The notes below the pieces were generated by a model. That model made no database searches, was not told where the DNA came from, and worked only from the letters and a program-made list of their open reading frames with translations. Positions 22,575 through 34,151 of a DNA stretch of 64,000 nt are shown one piece after another; position 1 is the stretch's first letter, and each line of letters starts with the position of its first letter. The stretch is from Monodelphis domestica (taxonomy: Eukaryota > Chordata > Mammalia > Didelphimorphia > Didelphidae): NCBI RefSeq assembly GCF_027887165.1, contig NC_077232.1:51607816-51671815 (forward strand), written 5' to 3'. Position numbers and translations under genes: made by a program.

Positions 22575-22690
22575 AACACCTTGAAGTTGAAAATGTGAGA
22601 ATTACTCATCATATTTCACAGACAAGAGACAGAGACCCAGAGAACTTAAGGTTCTGGGAATACAAAATTGCCCTAAGGCTCAAAGAGTTT
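22575..22690 (-). mobile_element. MIR-type fragment
   Basis: Antisense 'atttcacagacaagagacag agacccagagaactt', 'ccctaaggctcaaag'. Confidence 0.5.
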
Positions 22691-22749
22691 AGTGATCTCC
22701 TTGGGATGAAGATTCAAGGGACAGTGACCTCTTCTCTCATGATTCATTG

Positions 22750-23020
22750 CCTCAGAGACTTCGTTTTATACTTTTCATAGAAAACAGGGACTACTTCCCT
22801 AAAATCTTCCTCTTCTATCCATTAACATATGTGGGTAGAACCCACTCACATCATGTCCAAAAGACTACTCTTTTACTCTTTGACTCCTCTTTTACTCCTC
22901 TTACTTTGTCTCATCTACACTACCACAACAGCTTCTGATATTACCTCCTTGTCTCAAGGTCTTCCTCACTACAATTGGTCCTTCACGGTTACCTAAGTGA
23001 TTTTCCTAAAGCAGAGGCAC
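22750..23020 (+). mobile_element. Probable L2 LINE fragment
   Basis: CT-rich sense strand with L2-like 'tgtctcatctacactaccac' and 'ctccttgtctcaaggtcttc'. Weak. Confidence 0.35.
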
Positions 23021-23401
23021 TGTTAGTTCACTGCCCCACCAAAAGAAAACATTCAGACAGATTAAGACAATATCAAGAATGTAAGGATAGAAATATGACA
23101 TCTCATACTTACATTTTCTCACAAGAGAGTGGTGTCAGTGCTTAAAAAAATCAAAATAGTTTAAAATGCAACAAATAACACAAATTAAATACAGCCTTTA
23201 GACCAGGCACTGGGAACAGACCTGAACCTCAAGAACTTCACCTTTTATGTGAGCTTACAAATGACTTAAATTCTTGATAGGAGGAAAGGCTAATACATTA
23301 GGAGCAATCAAGGAATAATTAAATGCTGTATGTTAAGAGCTGATATTTATATCAGCTTTAAGGTTTGAAATGTAATTCAAATGCATCATTGAATCCAATG
23401 C

Positions 23402-24187
23402 TGTGGCAGAGGCTGCCACTAGAGAAAAAGTGCCAAGCTGAAGAGTATGTGAAATTGATCCCCTCGATGGGGGAGGGGTCCCAGGAGTGAATTGGGAAGG
23501 AAGAGAAGACTCTGGCTGGGAGAGGAGTTGGTGGTCTCTTGGTCTTGAGATGCTGGAGAAGAAGGTGGGAAAAAGACTTTCTCCTGAGGGTTACCCATTT
23601 TCCCTGCTGGTGACTGGAAATCCTTCCTCCCAACACTTCCTAATTGAAGAGACTTCTGAAGAGAAACTTGAACAGACTTTACCTCAGCTCCTTTTGCCCA
23701 GGGGTAAGTCAATCTGACTTTCTCTCAGGGGGTTCAGGTTGCCAAGGCCTGAGTTCCCCCCAAACTTGAGGATGGAAAGGAAAGAGTTTAGATAGAGAGA
23801 GGGACCCCTTCTCCCAACTTTTTCCCATTCTTCCCTGCCCATTATTCCTTTTATATTACCTGATTGAGTTAACATTAAAAGGTATCTGTTCTCCATGCTG
23901 AGTGTGAGTGAATGGATCAAGGGGAGACCTTTTGGTCTTGAGTAGTGGAGGGGGGACAAGAGGGACAAGAGCAATTTGGGGAGAACAGCTTTAGATAAGG
24001 AGGGAAGGCAGAAGGGGGAAAATCTTCAAACCCCTTCTCCTCTCTCTGAGCCAACCTGTTACATCTGCTGTCTCCCCTGAACCCTGCTTTGAGGGGGGTT
24101 TCTCCTCTCTTTCCCCCTCTCCATACCGAAAATACAAACCTTCTCTTGGGTACAAATCTCCCCCCCATTTATCTTTTTTTTAAGACA
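23402..24187 (+). mobile_element. LTR fossil adjoining a tRNA-like primer site
   Basis: A CT/GA-rich, non-coding block unlike the neighbouring DNA. It ends ...AAGACA at 24187 and is followed after 2 nt by TGGCACCCC, a retroviral primer-binding-site layout for tRNA-Arg. The 5' end is set tentatively at TGTGGCAG (23402). A TATA-like 'tttatatta' lies near 23850. No retroviral interior follows. A class I endogenous retrovirus is the natural family for a tRNA-Arg primer. It is old and reduced to an LTR-sized remnant. Boundaries on the left are uncertain. Confidence 0.5.
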
Positions 24188-24189
24188 GA

Positions 24190-24240
24190 TGGCACCCCAA
24201 ATGGGACCTGAACCCACAATCCCTGACTTAGATGCTCAAC
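24190..24240 (-). other. Antisense tRNA-Arg-like 3' half next to the LTR
   Basis: Reverse complement reads ...CTAAGTCAGGGATTGTGGG, TTCAGGTCCCAT, TTGGGGTGCCA. This is a T-arm, an acceptor strand and an encoded CCA, resembling tRNA-Arg(CCT) through the anticodon loop. A normal primer-binding site is 18 nt; here the match extends to about 45-50 nt. The encoded CCA shows that it derives from a mature tRNA, not a tRNA gene. Confidence 0.7.
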
Positions 24241-24550
24241 AATAATACTGCAATGATCATTTTTCCAACTTTGAAGAAATGGGAAATGATGTCAGAGATC
24301 AAAGAGTGAGTCAGTATCAGAAGCACAGTTCAATATCAGTCTTTCATTTCTGTAAAGCCTATATTGCAGGAAATAACATTTCCTCTCAAATTTTATGATC
24401 TATTACTCTACAGAATATGACATATAAAGGCAAGTATTAGGTCGTTTTTTTCTGAAATTCCTTTTGATTTCTTATCTATTACTCTTCTTACTGGTTTTAA
24501 CTCCAAGCATGAAGATATTTCTACTGAGTATCCTTCTTTCTTGCCTCCTT

Positions 24551-25077
24551 GTATATTTTATATTATGTGATGTAATGTTATATTATATATTATGTTCTGT
24601 TATATTATATTATATTATATTATATATTGTATTTTGTTATATTACATTATATTATATTGTGTTGTATTATATTATGTTATGTTATCTTAAGTTATATTAC
24701 ATTATGTTACATTATATTATGTTACGTTATATTATATTATATTACATTATGTTATATTATGTTACATTATATTATATTATGTTATTGTATATTATATTAT
24801 GTTATGTTATATTATATTGTATTATGTTATATTGTATTGTATTGTATTGTATTGTATTATGTTATATTATGTTATATTATATTATGTTATGTTATATTAT
24901 ATTATATTATGTTATGTTATATTATGTAATGTTATATTATATTATATTATATTATATTATATTATGTTATGTTATGTTATGTTATGTTATGTTATGTTAT
25001 GTTATATTATATTATATTATATTATATTATATTATATTATATTATATTATATTATATTATATTATATTATATTATAT
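24551..25077. repeat. TTATR pentanucleotide array, about 527 bp
   Basis: About 105 five-base units, mostly TTATA and TTATG with TTACA and TTGTA variants. Variants come in blocks: a TTGTA run near 24831-24860, a TTATG run of about nine near 24961-25005, and a pure TTATA run to the end. It sits just upstream of an L2 3' end and probably grew from that L2's AT-rich tail. Long open frames across it arise because no five-base variant creates a stop in the sense frames. Confidence 0.95.
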
Positions 25078-25078
25078 T

Positions 25079-25190
25079 TTCCTTGAGGACAGGGACTGAG
25101 TTCCTTTTTATTCATTGTAACCCTCACCCCCATGCTTAGCTCATTTCCTAGCACATAGTAGACACTTAACAAATGTTAAATTTTAATTAT
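25079..25190 (+). mobile_element. L2 LINE 3' end
   Basis: Sense: 'ccttgaggacagggactgag', 'cctagcacatagtagacact', 'taacaaatgtt'. Confidence 0.8.
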
Positions 25191-25364
25191 TAAGTTGAAT
25201 TTTCTCTTTGAAACTTCTCTCATGCTATAATTATATTAAGTTTCACACCTCATAAGGAAAAGAATCAGAATAGGAAATCAAATAACAGAATATATATATA
25301 TAATGACAGAGCTGGAAAAGACCTTAAGTTAGAGGACATAGAACGTCAGAGTAAGAAGTAAAGT

Positions 25365-26480
25365 TAGTTTCCACCCTCCATCTCTCACTCTCTTCTACCC
25401 TTCCCACTCTCTGATGCTGTAAGCAATTTAATATAGATTTTACATATTCAATCCAACCACTTTTCCATATCAGCCATATTGTGGAAGAGCTCTCAAAACT
25501 TAAAAAAAAAAGTAGTAGGAAAGTGAAATATTGTATGTTTCAGTCTGCATTCAAACTCCATAAGTTCTTTCTCAGAGGGCAGATGGCAATTTTCTTCTTG
25601 AGTCTTTGATAATTTCTTGGATTAATGCATTGCTTAGAATAACTAGATCATTCACAGTTTGTCAAAATATATTGCCATCACTGTGTACAAAACTCTTCTG
25701 GTTCTGCTCACTTTGCTTTGCATCAGCTCATGTAATTCCTTCCAGATTGTTTTATAATCATCCTGTTTGTAATTTTTTATAGCACAATAGAATTCCATTA
25801 CAATCATTTAGCATAACATTCCCCAATTGACAATCTTTCAAGTTCCAGTTATTTGCTACTACAAAAAAGAGTTACAATGGATATTTTTGCACAGATACAT
25901 CCTCCTCTCCCCACCTTTTTTTGACTCTCTGGGATAGAGACCTAGTAACTATATTTATAGATTAAAGTTTTAGGGTCCTTTAAGCATAGTTCCACATACC
26001 TCTCCAGAATGATTGGATCAGATTGCATTTCCACCAACAATGTATTAGTGTCCCGATTTTCCCACAGGGTCTTCAACATTTATAATTGTCTTTATCTGTC
26101 ATATTAGCCAATCTAATAAGTATGAGGTGGAAACTCACAGTTTTTTATATTCATATTTCTCTAGTCAATAGTGATTTAGAGCATTTTATATGACTATAGA
26201 TGGCTTTTATTCCTTCATCTGAAAAATGGCTTGTCAGATCCTTTGACCATTTATCAATTGGAAAATGACTTTTATTTTTATAAACTTGACTTAGTTACCC
26301 ATATATTTGATTAATGAAAACTTTATCAGACATAGTTGATGCAATTTTCCCTGATTTCTTCTTTTCTTCTAATCTTATTTGCATTTTTCGTACAAACCAT
26401 TTTTAATTTAATATAATCAAAATTATCCATTTCATATTTCAAAATGTTCTCTCTTATTTTGTCCTAAATTCTTCCATCAT
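25365..26480 (-). mobile_element. L1 LINE 3' region, about 1.1 kb
   Basis: Long collinear antisense match: 'ctgcattcaaactccataag', 'tcttctggttctgctcactt', 'ccattacaatcatttagcat', 'aacaatgtattagtgtcccg', 'aatctaataagtatgaggtg', 'atttagagcattttatatga', 'gaccatttatcaattgg'. Intact in order, unlike the interrupted relative at 1-1432. Confidence 0.9.
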
Positions 26481-26489
26481 AATACCCAT

Positions 26490-27415
26490 AGATCAAGAAA
26501 GTGAACTTAATATTAAAGCAGCATCTACAAAGATTTTGCTATAATAAGTTTGCTTTTAAATATTCCATAAATGATGACCAAGTGGCTCCCAAAAAGGTGC
26601 TTGTTCTAAATTCCTCCTGAATTGAATAAGAGTACATTGGTGAGAAACTTTGGCATGTATCATTTTTCTCTAATTTTTGTTGGGTCTCTTGACATTTCAT
26701 ATCACCTAAGGTCATAGTTTTGTTCTATCTCCAATATTTTTTTCACCTAAGAGGAAATGTAAGGGCTTCAGTTTTTTCTGATCATCCTATTAAATCAATC
26801 CTGGAGTTGTTCAAATCTCTTGTATCAGTTTACTGAAAGTAAGACAGGAAATAATGACCTAACGTCCCTTTATCACTATTGATGCATTTGTATATCTGTT
26901 AGTCATCCTTTCTCTTTGGCAAGAATAAGTAGCAGTCCACAGATCCAGTTTCTTTTTTCAATCGCCCCAATGCTAGGTTCATGTCATGCAAAGAAAAAAT
27001 CCCTACAAAAAGCTACCAGATTTTACCAGTTTTGACATGCCCAATTCTATCCAGGAAATATCAGTGGGTCTTTTTCTGTGTTCTATGACTGTGCCTTTTT
27101 ATTGAGAACATTTTCTTTTAGTAGAAGTATTTTGTTTTATATACTTCAGCTGATTCTGTCTAATTGTCCTCCATGTTTCTTTGTATTAAACCTGGAGATA
27201 TAAAATTTCACTCAAATTCCATTAAAATGGCCAGGAAAGAATATCCACAGAGGGATAGAACATTTTTGGGGACCTCACTGAGGAGAGTAGGCCACTAGGG
27301 ATCTCTTTCTGTTCCCATCAGGGGGCTTATCAAGATATGGTCCTTTCCTTTTTACAAGAACACAGCAAAGAGAGAGACCTGACTGGTGTGCACAGCCATT
27401 TCTGACTCAGTGGTC
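26490..27415. other. Unique AT-rich stretch
   Basis: No repeat or gene recognised up to the 5S-LINE chimera. Confidence 0.5.
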
Positions 27416-27435
27416 AATTGAAAAGGCACTCAGGA

Positions 27436-27509
27436 TTGCCTGGGAATACCGGGTGCTGTAGGCTTTGATTGGAAATGACCATATAAAATAATGTTAAAAA
27501 AAAAAAAAA
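27436..27509 (+). pseudogene. 5S rRNA-LINE chimeric retrocopy
   Basis: Positions 27438-27466 are identical, by memory of the vertebrate sequence, to the last 29 nt of 5S rRNA (GCCTGGGAATACC, GGGTGCTGTAGGCTTT). The 5S ends exactly at its natural CTTT terminus. It is then joined to 'gattggaaatgaccatataa' and 'aataatgtt', a LINE 3' terminus also seen at 42950, followed by about 14 A. The whole is flanked by a perfect 16-bp duplication, gaaaaggcactcagga, at 27420-27435 and 27510-27525. These are the marks of L1-type reverse transcription with a template jump onto 5S rRNA. The first 90 or so nt of 5S, including the internal promoter, are absent, so it cannot be transcribed as a 5S gene. Confidence 0.88.
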
Positions 27510-27649
27510 GAAAAGGCACTCAGGAAGTTGACCAGAAGTGGAAATAGAACTCTCATCCATACTCTAGTGTGGAGAGCTGCTGGGTTGCTTCATTCTGTGT
27601 CATCAGATATTTTCAGAAGCAGTCTCCCCAAATAAGCATAAACTACAAT

Positions 27650-27960
27650 ACATAAACATTCATGAAGTACCTGCTAGGTGCCAGGCACTGTGCTAAGCCT
27701 TGGGTATATATAAAAACAGAGTTCTCGTCTTGTAGTTACTATCTAAGATGAAGATAACTCACAAAAGATGCTGGAGGTTGTAGAAGGAGTGACTATAATG
27801 AGATGGGTGGTACCTAGCATGGGGCATTAGAGTTGAAATCACAGAGAGAATGATTAGGAAACAGAGAAGCTAAATAATTTTCCCAGTGGCACACAGGTAA
27901 TAAATGATTGAGAAAGAATTTCAGTGCATGCCTTCCTGTTTTAAGTATAGTAGATGAAGA
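27650..27960 (-). mobile_element. L2 LINE 3' end
   Basis: Antisense: 'gtgccaggcactgtgctaag ccttggg' marks the 3' tail; the right part is weaker and includes MIR-like 'gtggcacacaggtaataaat'. Confidence 0.6.
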
Positions 27961-28210
27961 AGTAAGGGCTACAGCACCAGAAACAGATTAAATCATTCCA
28001 CACTGGGCTCTCAATGATTAGTTGAGACCATTTAAAGAAAAGACTAGAATGAACTAATTTCTTTGATTCTTCTGCTTTCTTCTGAACAGGTGAATCTTTT
28101 CCTAAAATTATTTGTCTGTTCTAGACAAAGAAGGAATCAACCATCCTGAATTATTAATAAAATAAAGCTTAATGATAAACTCCTTTTCTGTCTAGCTTAT
28201 TACAAAAGTC

Positions 28211-28415
28211 CAGTTCTGGTTCAAAGAGTATAGCACTTGGTGCCCACAATTAATGAACAGCACATATAATCCACACTTTGTTGGGGTAAATTGACATTCC
28301 ATTTTGGCAACAGAGGCCAGGAATTTTCATTCAGGCAATCTGTTTATTCAGCAATAGGCAAAACAATAAGAATATGGTCAGGTCTCAGACTACCAGAGAA
28401 AGGTTGAGAACTGCT
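28211..28415. mobile_element. Possible hAT/Charlie fragment
   Basis: The right end 'aggttgagaactgctg' resembles a Charlie/SPIN-type terminal repeat. The left end 'cagttctggttcaaag' is a poor partner, and no 8-bp duplication is visible. Confidence 0.25.
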
Positions 28416-28701
28416 GTAGCATCATTTACCCCATCAAAAAGAATATGATAATATTAAGACTATTATACCCTAAGAACAAGTTCCAGCTGGCACAACTAAA
28501 TTTAACTGCATACTGTGTCTTGTGGGAATTACCACACTGATGGCAGTCTCCTCATCTCCACTGGCAAAGGTAAAAGCAATGTAATTTCATTACTTGAAAT
28601 GAGTCTCCACATGGAGTGCTGAGGATGGTACACTGATAGCATGAGAAGACATTAAACAATGAAAATGTAGTCATCTTATTCCATGTGCAAACCACATAAA
28701 A

Positions 28702-28721
28702 TCTCTCTCTCTGCCCCCCTC

Positions 28722-28754
<33 letters not shown>

Positions 28755-28781
28755 GTCTCTCTCTGTCTTTCTGTCTCTCTG

Positions 28782-28812
<31 letters not shown>

Positions 28813-28844
28813 GTCACTCTCTCTGTCTCTGTCTGTCTGTCTGT

Positions 28845-28918
<74 letters not shown>
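28702..28918. repeat. (CTCTGT)n/(CT)n compound microsatellite
   Basis: CTCTGT-type units (28702-28850) grade into about 33 pure CT units. Ser-Leu and Arg-Glu open frames here are artefacts. Confidence 0.97.
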
Positions 28919-28920
<2 letters not shown>

Positions 28921-29164
28921 ACCTCTTCTTTGGAGCTCTTAATACTTTGTGTCAAAAAAGAATAAAAAACACCCAGAAACATTTCTTTAAAGACAGTGAG
29001 TTATGTGATCTTTAATTCCTTAGCGCTATCCATCATTTATAGATTCCAAATCTCAGTTTAATTATTTAAATGACCACGGTGTTTTAATCTTAGATAAAAT
29101 AAAATTTATATTTAAAGTTAATCTGAGAGGTCCTTTTGAAAACACTGATTATACAGAATGACCT

Positions 29165-29300
29165 CAGCACAAACTCCCTCATAAGCACCAGCTGTGAGAC
29201 CCTAGGCATGTCTCTTAACTTCTCTCAAACTTAATTTACTTCTCTTTAAAATAGAGAAGGTTGTTTGTTGTAAGGATCAAATTATTCATATATATATATA
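29165..29300 (+). mobile_element. MIR/THER-type CORE-SINE
   Basis: Sense: 'accagctgtgagaccctagg', 'tctcttaacttctctcaaac', then a TA run. Confidence 0.6.
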
Positions 29301-29749
29301 TATATGTACATGTATTTGTTGCTTTGCAGAGTTTATAGTGTTATATTATATTAGTGTTTGCTCTCATTATTTAAAGAAAGGAATTTTTTTTTTTAAAGAA
29401 AGTTTCCAAAGAGCAATTGAACTCAAAGGAAGGAAGCTGTTGGGCTCAGTTAGATGGACCTTGTTAGATTAATTCCTTGTGTGCTGAGAGTGTATGGGTG
29501 GTAGGGAAGATAGGAGCAAATCTCTGTCTAGATATATTTCTATGTCATTTACATTTGCTCAAATATTAAATGCCTAAAGGCTCTAGGATTCAGGGAGAGC
29601 AAATTTTGAAGAATAAATCAATAAAGATGCACCAGGAAAATGTTCAAAAGCAAAGCATGAATTGCATGGGAGGCTAAAGTGATTAGTCCGAAGTAATCCT
29701 AAGGAGAACCAACATCTCGAAGTTCATAGAGTAGCAAAAAGTTTAACGT

Positions 29750-30235
29750 CTATTTAACTCTACTCATTTTTTCCTACCTCAGGCCCTCCTTCCCCTCTCT
29801 TCATCATTGAAATCAGCAACTGATAAAAGAGATATCTATATACAGATTGTCTTTTTGAAGAATACGACGTACTGTATGTGTTTCTATTTTTCAGGTCATT
29901 CTCTGGAAATGGGCATTCATGAGTTTTTCTTCAAATATTAACTCTATAAGCTGTACATAATGTTCTCTTTGTTCTATTTGTTTCACTCTTCATTACCGTA
30001 TATATGTATATATATTATATATATATATATATCTTTCCAAGTTTCTTTAAATTAATCTGCTTACATTTCTAATGGCTCAGTAAATATTCCATATAATAAT
30101 ATTAATACCATTATTTGTCCAACTATTCCCCAATTGACGGACATCTGCTTAATTTCCAGTTCTTTGCCACCACAAAAAAAAATTATAAATATCTGGGAAC
30201 ATATAGATTCTTTTCAAGTCACTTGTCTCTAAGAA
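29750..30235 (-). mobile_element. L1 LINE 3' region
   Basis: Antisense: 'tgttctctttgttctatttg', 'ttccccaattgacggacatc', 'ccagttctttgccaccacaa'. A TA microsatellite (29999-30033) is inside it. Confidence 0.75.
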
Positions 30236-30251
30236 CCTACTATGCACTATT

Positions 30252-30482
30252 ATGCAGTAGTTACAATGGGATCAGAAACACATCTTCTGGAGTTAGAATC
30301 TGAGCTTAGACACTTACTAGCCATGTGAATCTGGGCAAGTTACTTAACCCTGTTTGTTTCAATTTCTTCATTGTTCAAATAAGCTAGAGAAGGAAATGGC
30401 AAATCATTCCAGTATCTTTGCCAAGAAAAACCCAACTAGGGTGACAAAAAGTCAGACGACTGAAAAGCAACTGATCAACAAC
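30252..30482 (+). mobile_element. tRNA-derived marsupial SINE
   Basis: Sense: 'gagcttagacacttactagc', 'ctgggcaagttacttaaccc', 'gaaggaaatggcaaatcatt', 'tctttgccaagaaaaaccc', tail 'ctgatcaacaac'. Confidence 0.88.
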
Positions 30483-30504
30483 TGCATAAAGATGGAAAAT
30501 GCAA

Positions 30505-30690
30505 AGAAAATACATAATGATCAGTCATTACCTTCAGAAAGCTGACATTCTATTGGGGATAAAATAGTATGTGTATGAATAAACAGAAGATAATTCAAGC
30601 CAATGACAGCACACAATTTGCAGTGATGAATGGTCAGAGAAGGCTTCAGTGAGGAGGTAGACCTGAGCTTATCCTTAAAGGAAGATGAGA
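30505..30690 (-). mobile_element. L2 LINE fragment
   Basis: Antisense: 'aaagctgacattctattggg gata', 'cagagaaggcttcagtgagg'. Confidence 0.55.
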
Positions 30691-30764
30691 GTTCAAAGAA
30701 GCGTCCATAGATAATATTTTAAGGTTTGCAAGGCTCTTGACTAAAATATTTCTTGAACTTCACA

Positions 30765-30870
30765 ACATCTCTGTCAAGTAGTGTTATTCTTGTCCATTAT
30801 TATTTTAAAGATGAGAAAAAAAGTTACATTTCTTCCTCATAGTCATACAGCCATTAAATGATGCCAGAAG
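30765..30870 (-). mobile_element. MIR-type fragment
   Basis: Antisense 'cacaacatctctgtcaagta', 'tagtcatacagccattaaat'. Confidence 0.5.
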
Positions 30871-31286
30871 CAGTTAACCCTACCTTCCTCCATGTCCATC
30901 CTTCTATCTTTTTCCTTCTTCAGAGATGAGGAGGAAATGAAATCTAAGCAGCACTGATGACTCATAACATGTAGAGAAACTGAGTGGATAATATAGATTT
31001 TAGCAAAAAGATAGTAGCCTAGTTTGGCCAGAATGTGCACTGTGAGTTCATTCATAATGGTTCCAAATAAAACTAATTCTAGGATTAATAGTGTTTCTCC
31101 TCCATCACTGTAAATATGATTGCTTTTACATGTTGAGGGGAATAACAACTTCTCACTCTTATGTTTGTATAAGGAGCGAGTTAATGGAGAATAAAAGCTC
31201 TGTGAAGATAGTTTGCTTTTATATTCTCAGTAGTCAGCATAGACCTTTGCACATAGTCGGTTTGTAATAAATTTTTTTTTTCTGGA

Positions 31287-34151
31287 GAGGGTGGAGCCAA
31301 TATGGTGTGAAACTTGCCTGAGATATCCCATATTGGCCTCCAAATTACTTTAAATGAGGTCTCAAAAGAGCATGCACCCACAAAGGAGCAGGGAGCCCAG
31401 TCACAGTTCCAGGGGTTAAAAATTACTTGTGGTTGCTGAAAGACCAGAACACAAGCCAGGAGAGTAGGAAACAACTTTCCTTAGATCATACCACCTTGGG
31501 AAAAATTAAAACTTATATAGAGTCCCCAAACTAACCTCAAGTTTGAGACAGTGCTCCTTTAATGCCAGAAAAAGAGTCCAAACTTAATAGTTTATTTTAA
31601 GTTAAAAGTTTTAAAATAGGCTAGAAAAATAATAAGAAAAAACATAAAACAGAACATAGAATGCTGTGTTGGCAGGGAAGATCAAAACCCAAACTCAGAA
31701 GAAGACAACAAAGTCAAAACCACAATATCCAAAACCTCAGATAAAATGTAACTTTATTGAAGGTAAAAAAAAATCCTAGAAAAGCTTAAAAGAAAATTTA
31801 AAAATAAAAAGAGACGAGGAGGACAAAATGAAAATGATGTAAGAAAATCATGAAAAAGTCAATATCTTAGTAAAGGAGAAACAAACAAACAAACAAAACT
31901 GAAGAAAATAATGCCTTAAAAACAGAATAGGCCAAATAGTTAAATAGATACAAAAAGCCACTGAAAGGAATTCCTCAAAAAGTAGCATTGTCCATATGGA
32001 AAAGGAGATACAAAATTTCACTGAAGGAAAAAAGAAAAAAAAAACCTGAAAAAATTATACTTAGGAGCATGATAGCTAATGATTCCATGAGACAGCAAGA
32101 AATAATAAAAAATATTTTTAATAAAAATAGAAGAAATGTGAAATATCTCTTTGGAAAAATAATGACCTGGAAAATATATTGAAGAAACTTAATTCAGGTA
32201 TTATTGGAATATCTGAAAGAAAAAAGTGATGATTTAAAAAAAAAAGAGGCTAGACATCATCATTCAATAAATTACCAAGGAAAATTGTCCTGATATTTTA
32301 GAACCAGAATGTAATACAGAAAATGAATTAATCCACTGATCACATTATGAAAGAGATCTAAAAATGAAATCTACTAGGAGTATTATAGTCAATTTCCAGG
32401 TCAAGGAGAAATTTTGAAAGCAGTCAAAGAAAATTTAAAAATCATGGTGCCAAAGGCAGGTTAACAAAAGCTTTAGTAGTTTCTACATTAAAGGATCAGA
32501 GGTCTTAAAATATGAATTTCTGCAAGCTAGTTAGAATTACAACTGAGACTCATCTAACTACCCAAACTGGATATAATCTTTCAGGAGAAAAGTTGATACT
32601 CAATGAAATAGAGGACTTTCAAAAATTCCTGATGCAAGTGCAAAACTATGTAGAAAATCTGACTTTCAAATACAAGCTTCAAGAGAAGCACGTGAAGTCA
32701 AACAGGAAAAAGAAATCATAAAGGACCAATAAGTGTAAACTTTTTACATATATTCCTACATTGAAGATGTTATTTCTAACTGCTAAGATCTTTATTATTA
32801 CTAAGGAAGTTTGTAGGATTATACATAGATAGCACAGGTGCAAGTTGAATGTGATGGAATAATATACAAAAACATAAAGTTAATGGATAAGAAAGAGAAT
32901 GTTCTGGGAGAAGGGGAAGGGAAGGGTAGAATATGGTAAATTAACCTGTATAAAAGAGGTGCAAAAGAGCTCTTACAATTGAGAAGATGTACGAGATTGT
33001 AGGGAGAGTACTTGATCCTTACTGTTATTGGAATTGGCTCAAAGAGGGAATAACATATACATTCGATCTGTTATCGAAATACCTCTTACCTGGCAGAAAA
33101 GTAGGAGGGGAGGGGATGAGAAAAAGGAAGATGGTGGACAAGGTGAAAGGAGAAAGAAAGGAAGAAAAATAGGGGGAAGATAGAATGAAGGAAAATGCAC
33201 AGTAATTTTACAGAGAACCCAGTCAAACTTATAGAAAAACAAGTCACTCCCCAACTGATAAATGGTCAAAGGAGATGAAAAGGCAGTTCTCAAAGTAATC
33301 AAAGCTGTCTTTTAATCATGTGAAAAATTTCAGTAAATGACTTGATTAGAAAAATGCAAAATAAGATGACTACAAGGTTGTTTCACTCCATGCTATCATA
33401 TAGGCTAATTTGACAGTAACAAAAAATTACAAATGTTGAAGGGGATGTGGAAAACTAGAATACTAATACACTGTTGGTGCAGTTGTGAACAAGTCCAACC
33501 ATTCTGGAGAAAAATTTGTAACTAAACTCAAAGTGTTATAAAACTGTGTATACCTTTGTTTTAGCATTACCACTACTAGGTCTATATCCCAAAGAGATGA
33601 AAGAAAAGGAAAAAGACTTTTCTGTACAAAATATTTCTTATGGTGGCAAATAATTGCAAATGGAGGTGCTGCATATCAATTGTGATGGAATACTATTGTG
33701 CTATTAATAATGATGATCAGGATACTCTCAGAAAAAAAACTAGAAAGACTTAAACTGATACAAAGTGAAATGAACAGACCGAGGAGAACACTGTATACAA
33801 TAACAGTAATATTATTTAAAAATCAATTGATAATTATATGGCTTTTATAAGCAATAAATGATCCAGGACATTTCTGAAGGATTTATGATGAAAAATGCTG
33901 TTCACTTCCAGAGTAAGAATTGATCAAATCTGAGTACATGTAAAATATTTTTCTTTATTTTACTTTAAAAATCTGGCGTTTTTTCATATGCAACATGAAT
34001 AATATGAAAATATATTCTGCATATAGCAGTTTATAGAATATCTAATTGTTTACTATCATGGTGAGAGAAGAGAGGAGGAAAGTAGAGAGGGAATTTGGTA
34101 CTAAAGATTAAAAAAAAGTTAAAAAAATTTTACATGTAATTGGGAAAAATA
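31287..34151 (+). mobile_element. HAL1-like (half-L1) LINE, near full length
   Basis: About 2.87 kb in sense. The 5' end 'gagggtggagccaatatggt' resembles the L1 start (ggagccaagatggc). A Lys/Glu-rich ORF1-like A-rich section follows (31670-32480), then 'gaaatagaggactttcaaaa' and a GA-rich section (32870-33180). The L1-type 3' region comes next ('accactactaggtctatatc', 'gatggaatactattgtgcta'), and it ends 'atgtaattgggaaaaataaa'. A reverse transcriptase section is absent, as in HAL1 elements. Flanks TAATAAATT(T)nCTGG (about 31266-31286) and TAATAAATATTTCCTGG (about 34154-34170) look like a decayed duplication. No long frame is left. Confidence 0.72.

Noticed and set aside
23338-23357. A short palindrome 'agctgatatttatatcagct' as a regulatory or terminator hairpin.
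   Set aside because: Eight-bp arms around TTTA are expected by chance in AT-rich DNA of this length.
24190-24240. A tRNA-Arg gene.
   Set aside because: CCA is encoded, the 5' half and a paired acceptor stem are missing, and it directly abuts an LTR end, so it is a reverse-transcribed primer remnant.
24464-25099. A 211-codon open frame rich in Tyr, Ile, Leu and Cys.
   Set aside because: It is translation of a TTATR pentamer array. No unit variant gives a sense-strand stop, so openness carries no information.
27438-27466. A functional 5S rRNA gene.
   Set aside because: Only the last 29 nt are present; the internal promoter boxes and terminator are lacking, and retroinsertion flanks surround it.
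28211-28415. A complete Charlie/SPIN-type hAT element.
   Set aside because: Only the right terminus looks convincing; the left end and 8-bp duplication are not there. Kept as a low-confidence fragment.
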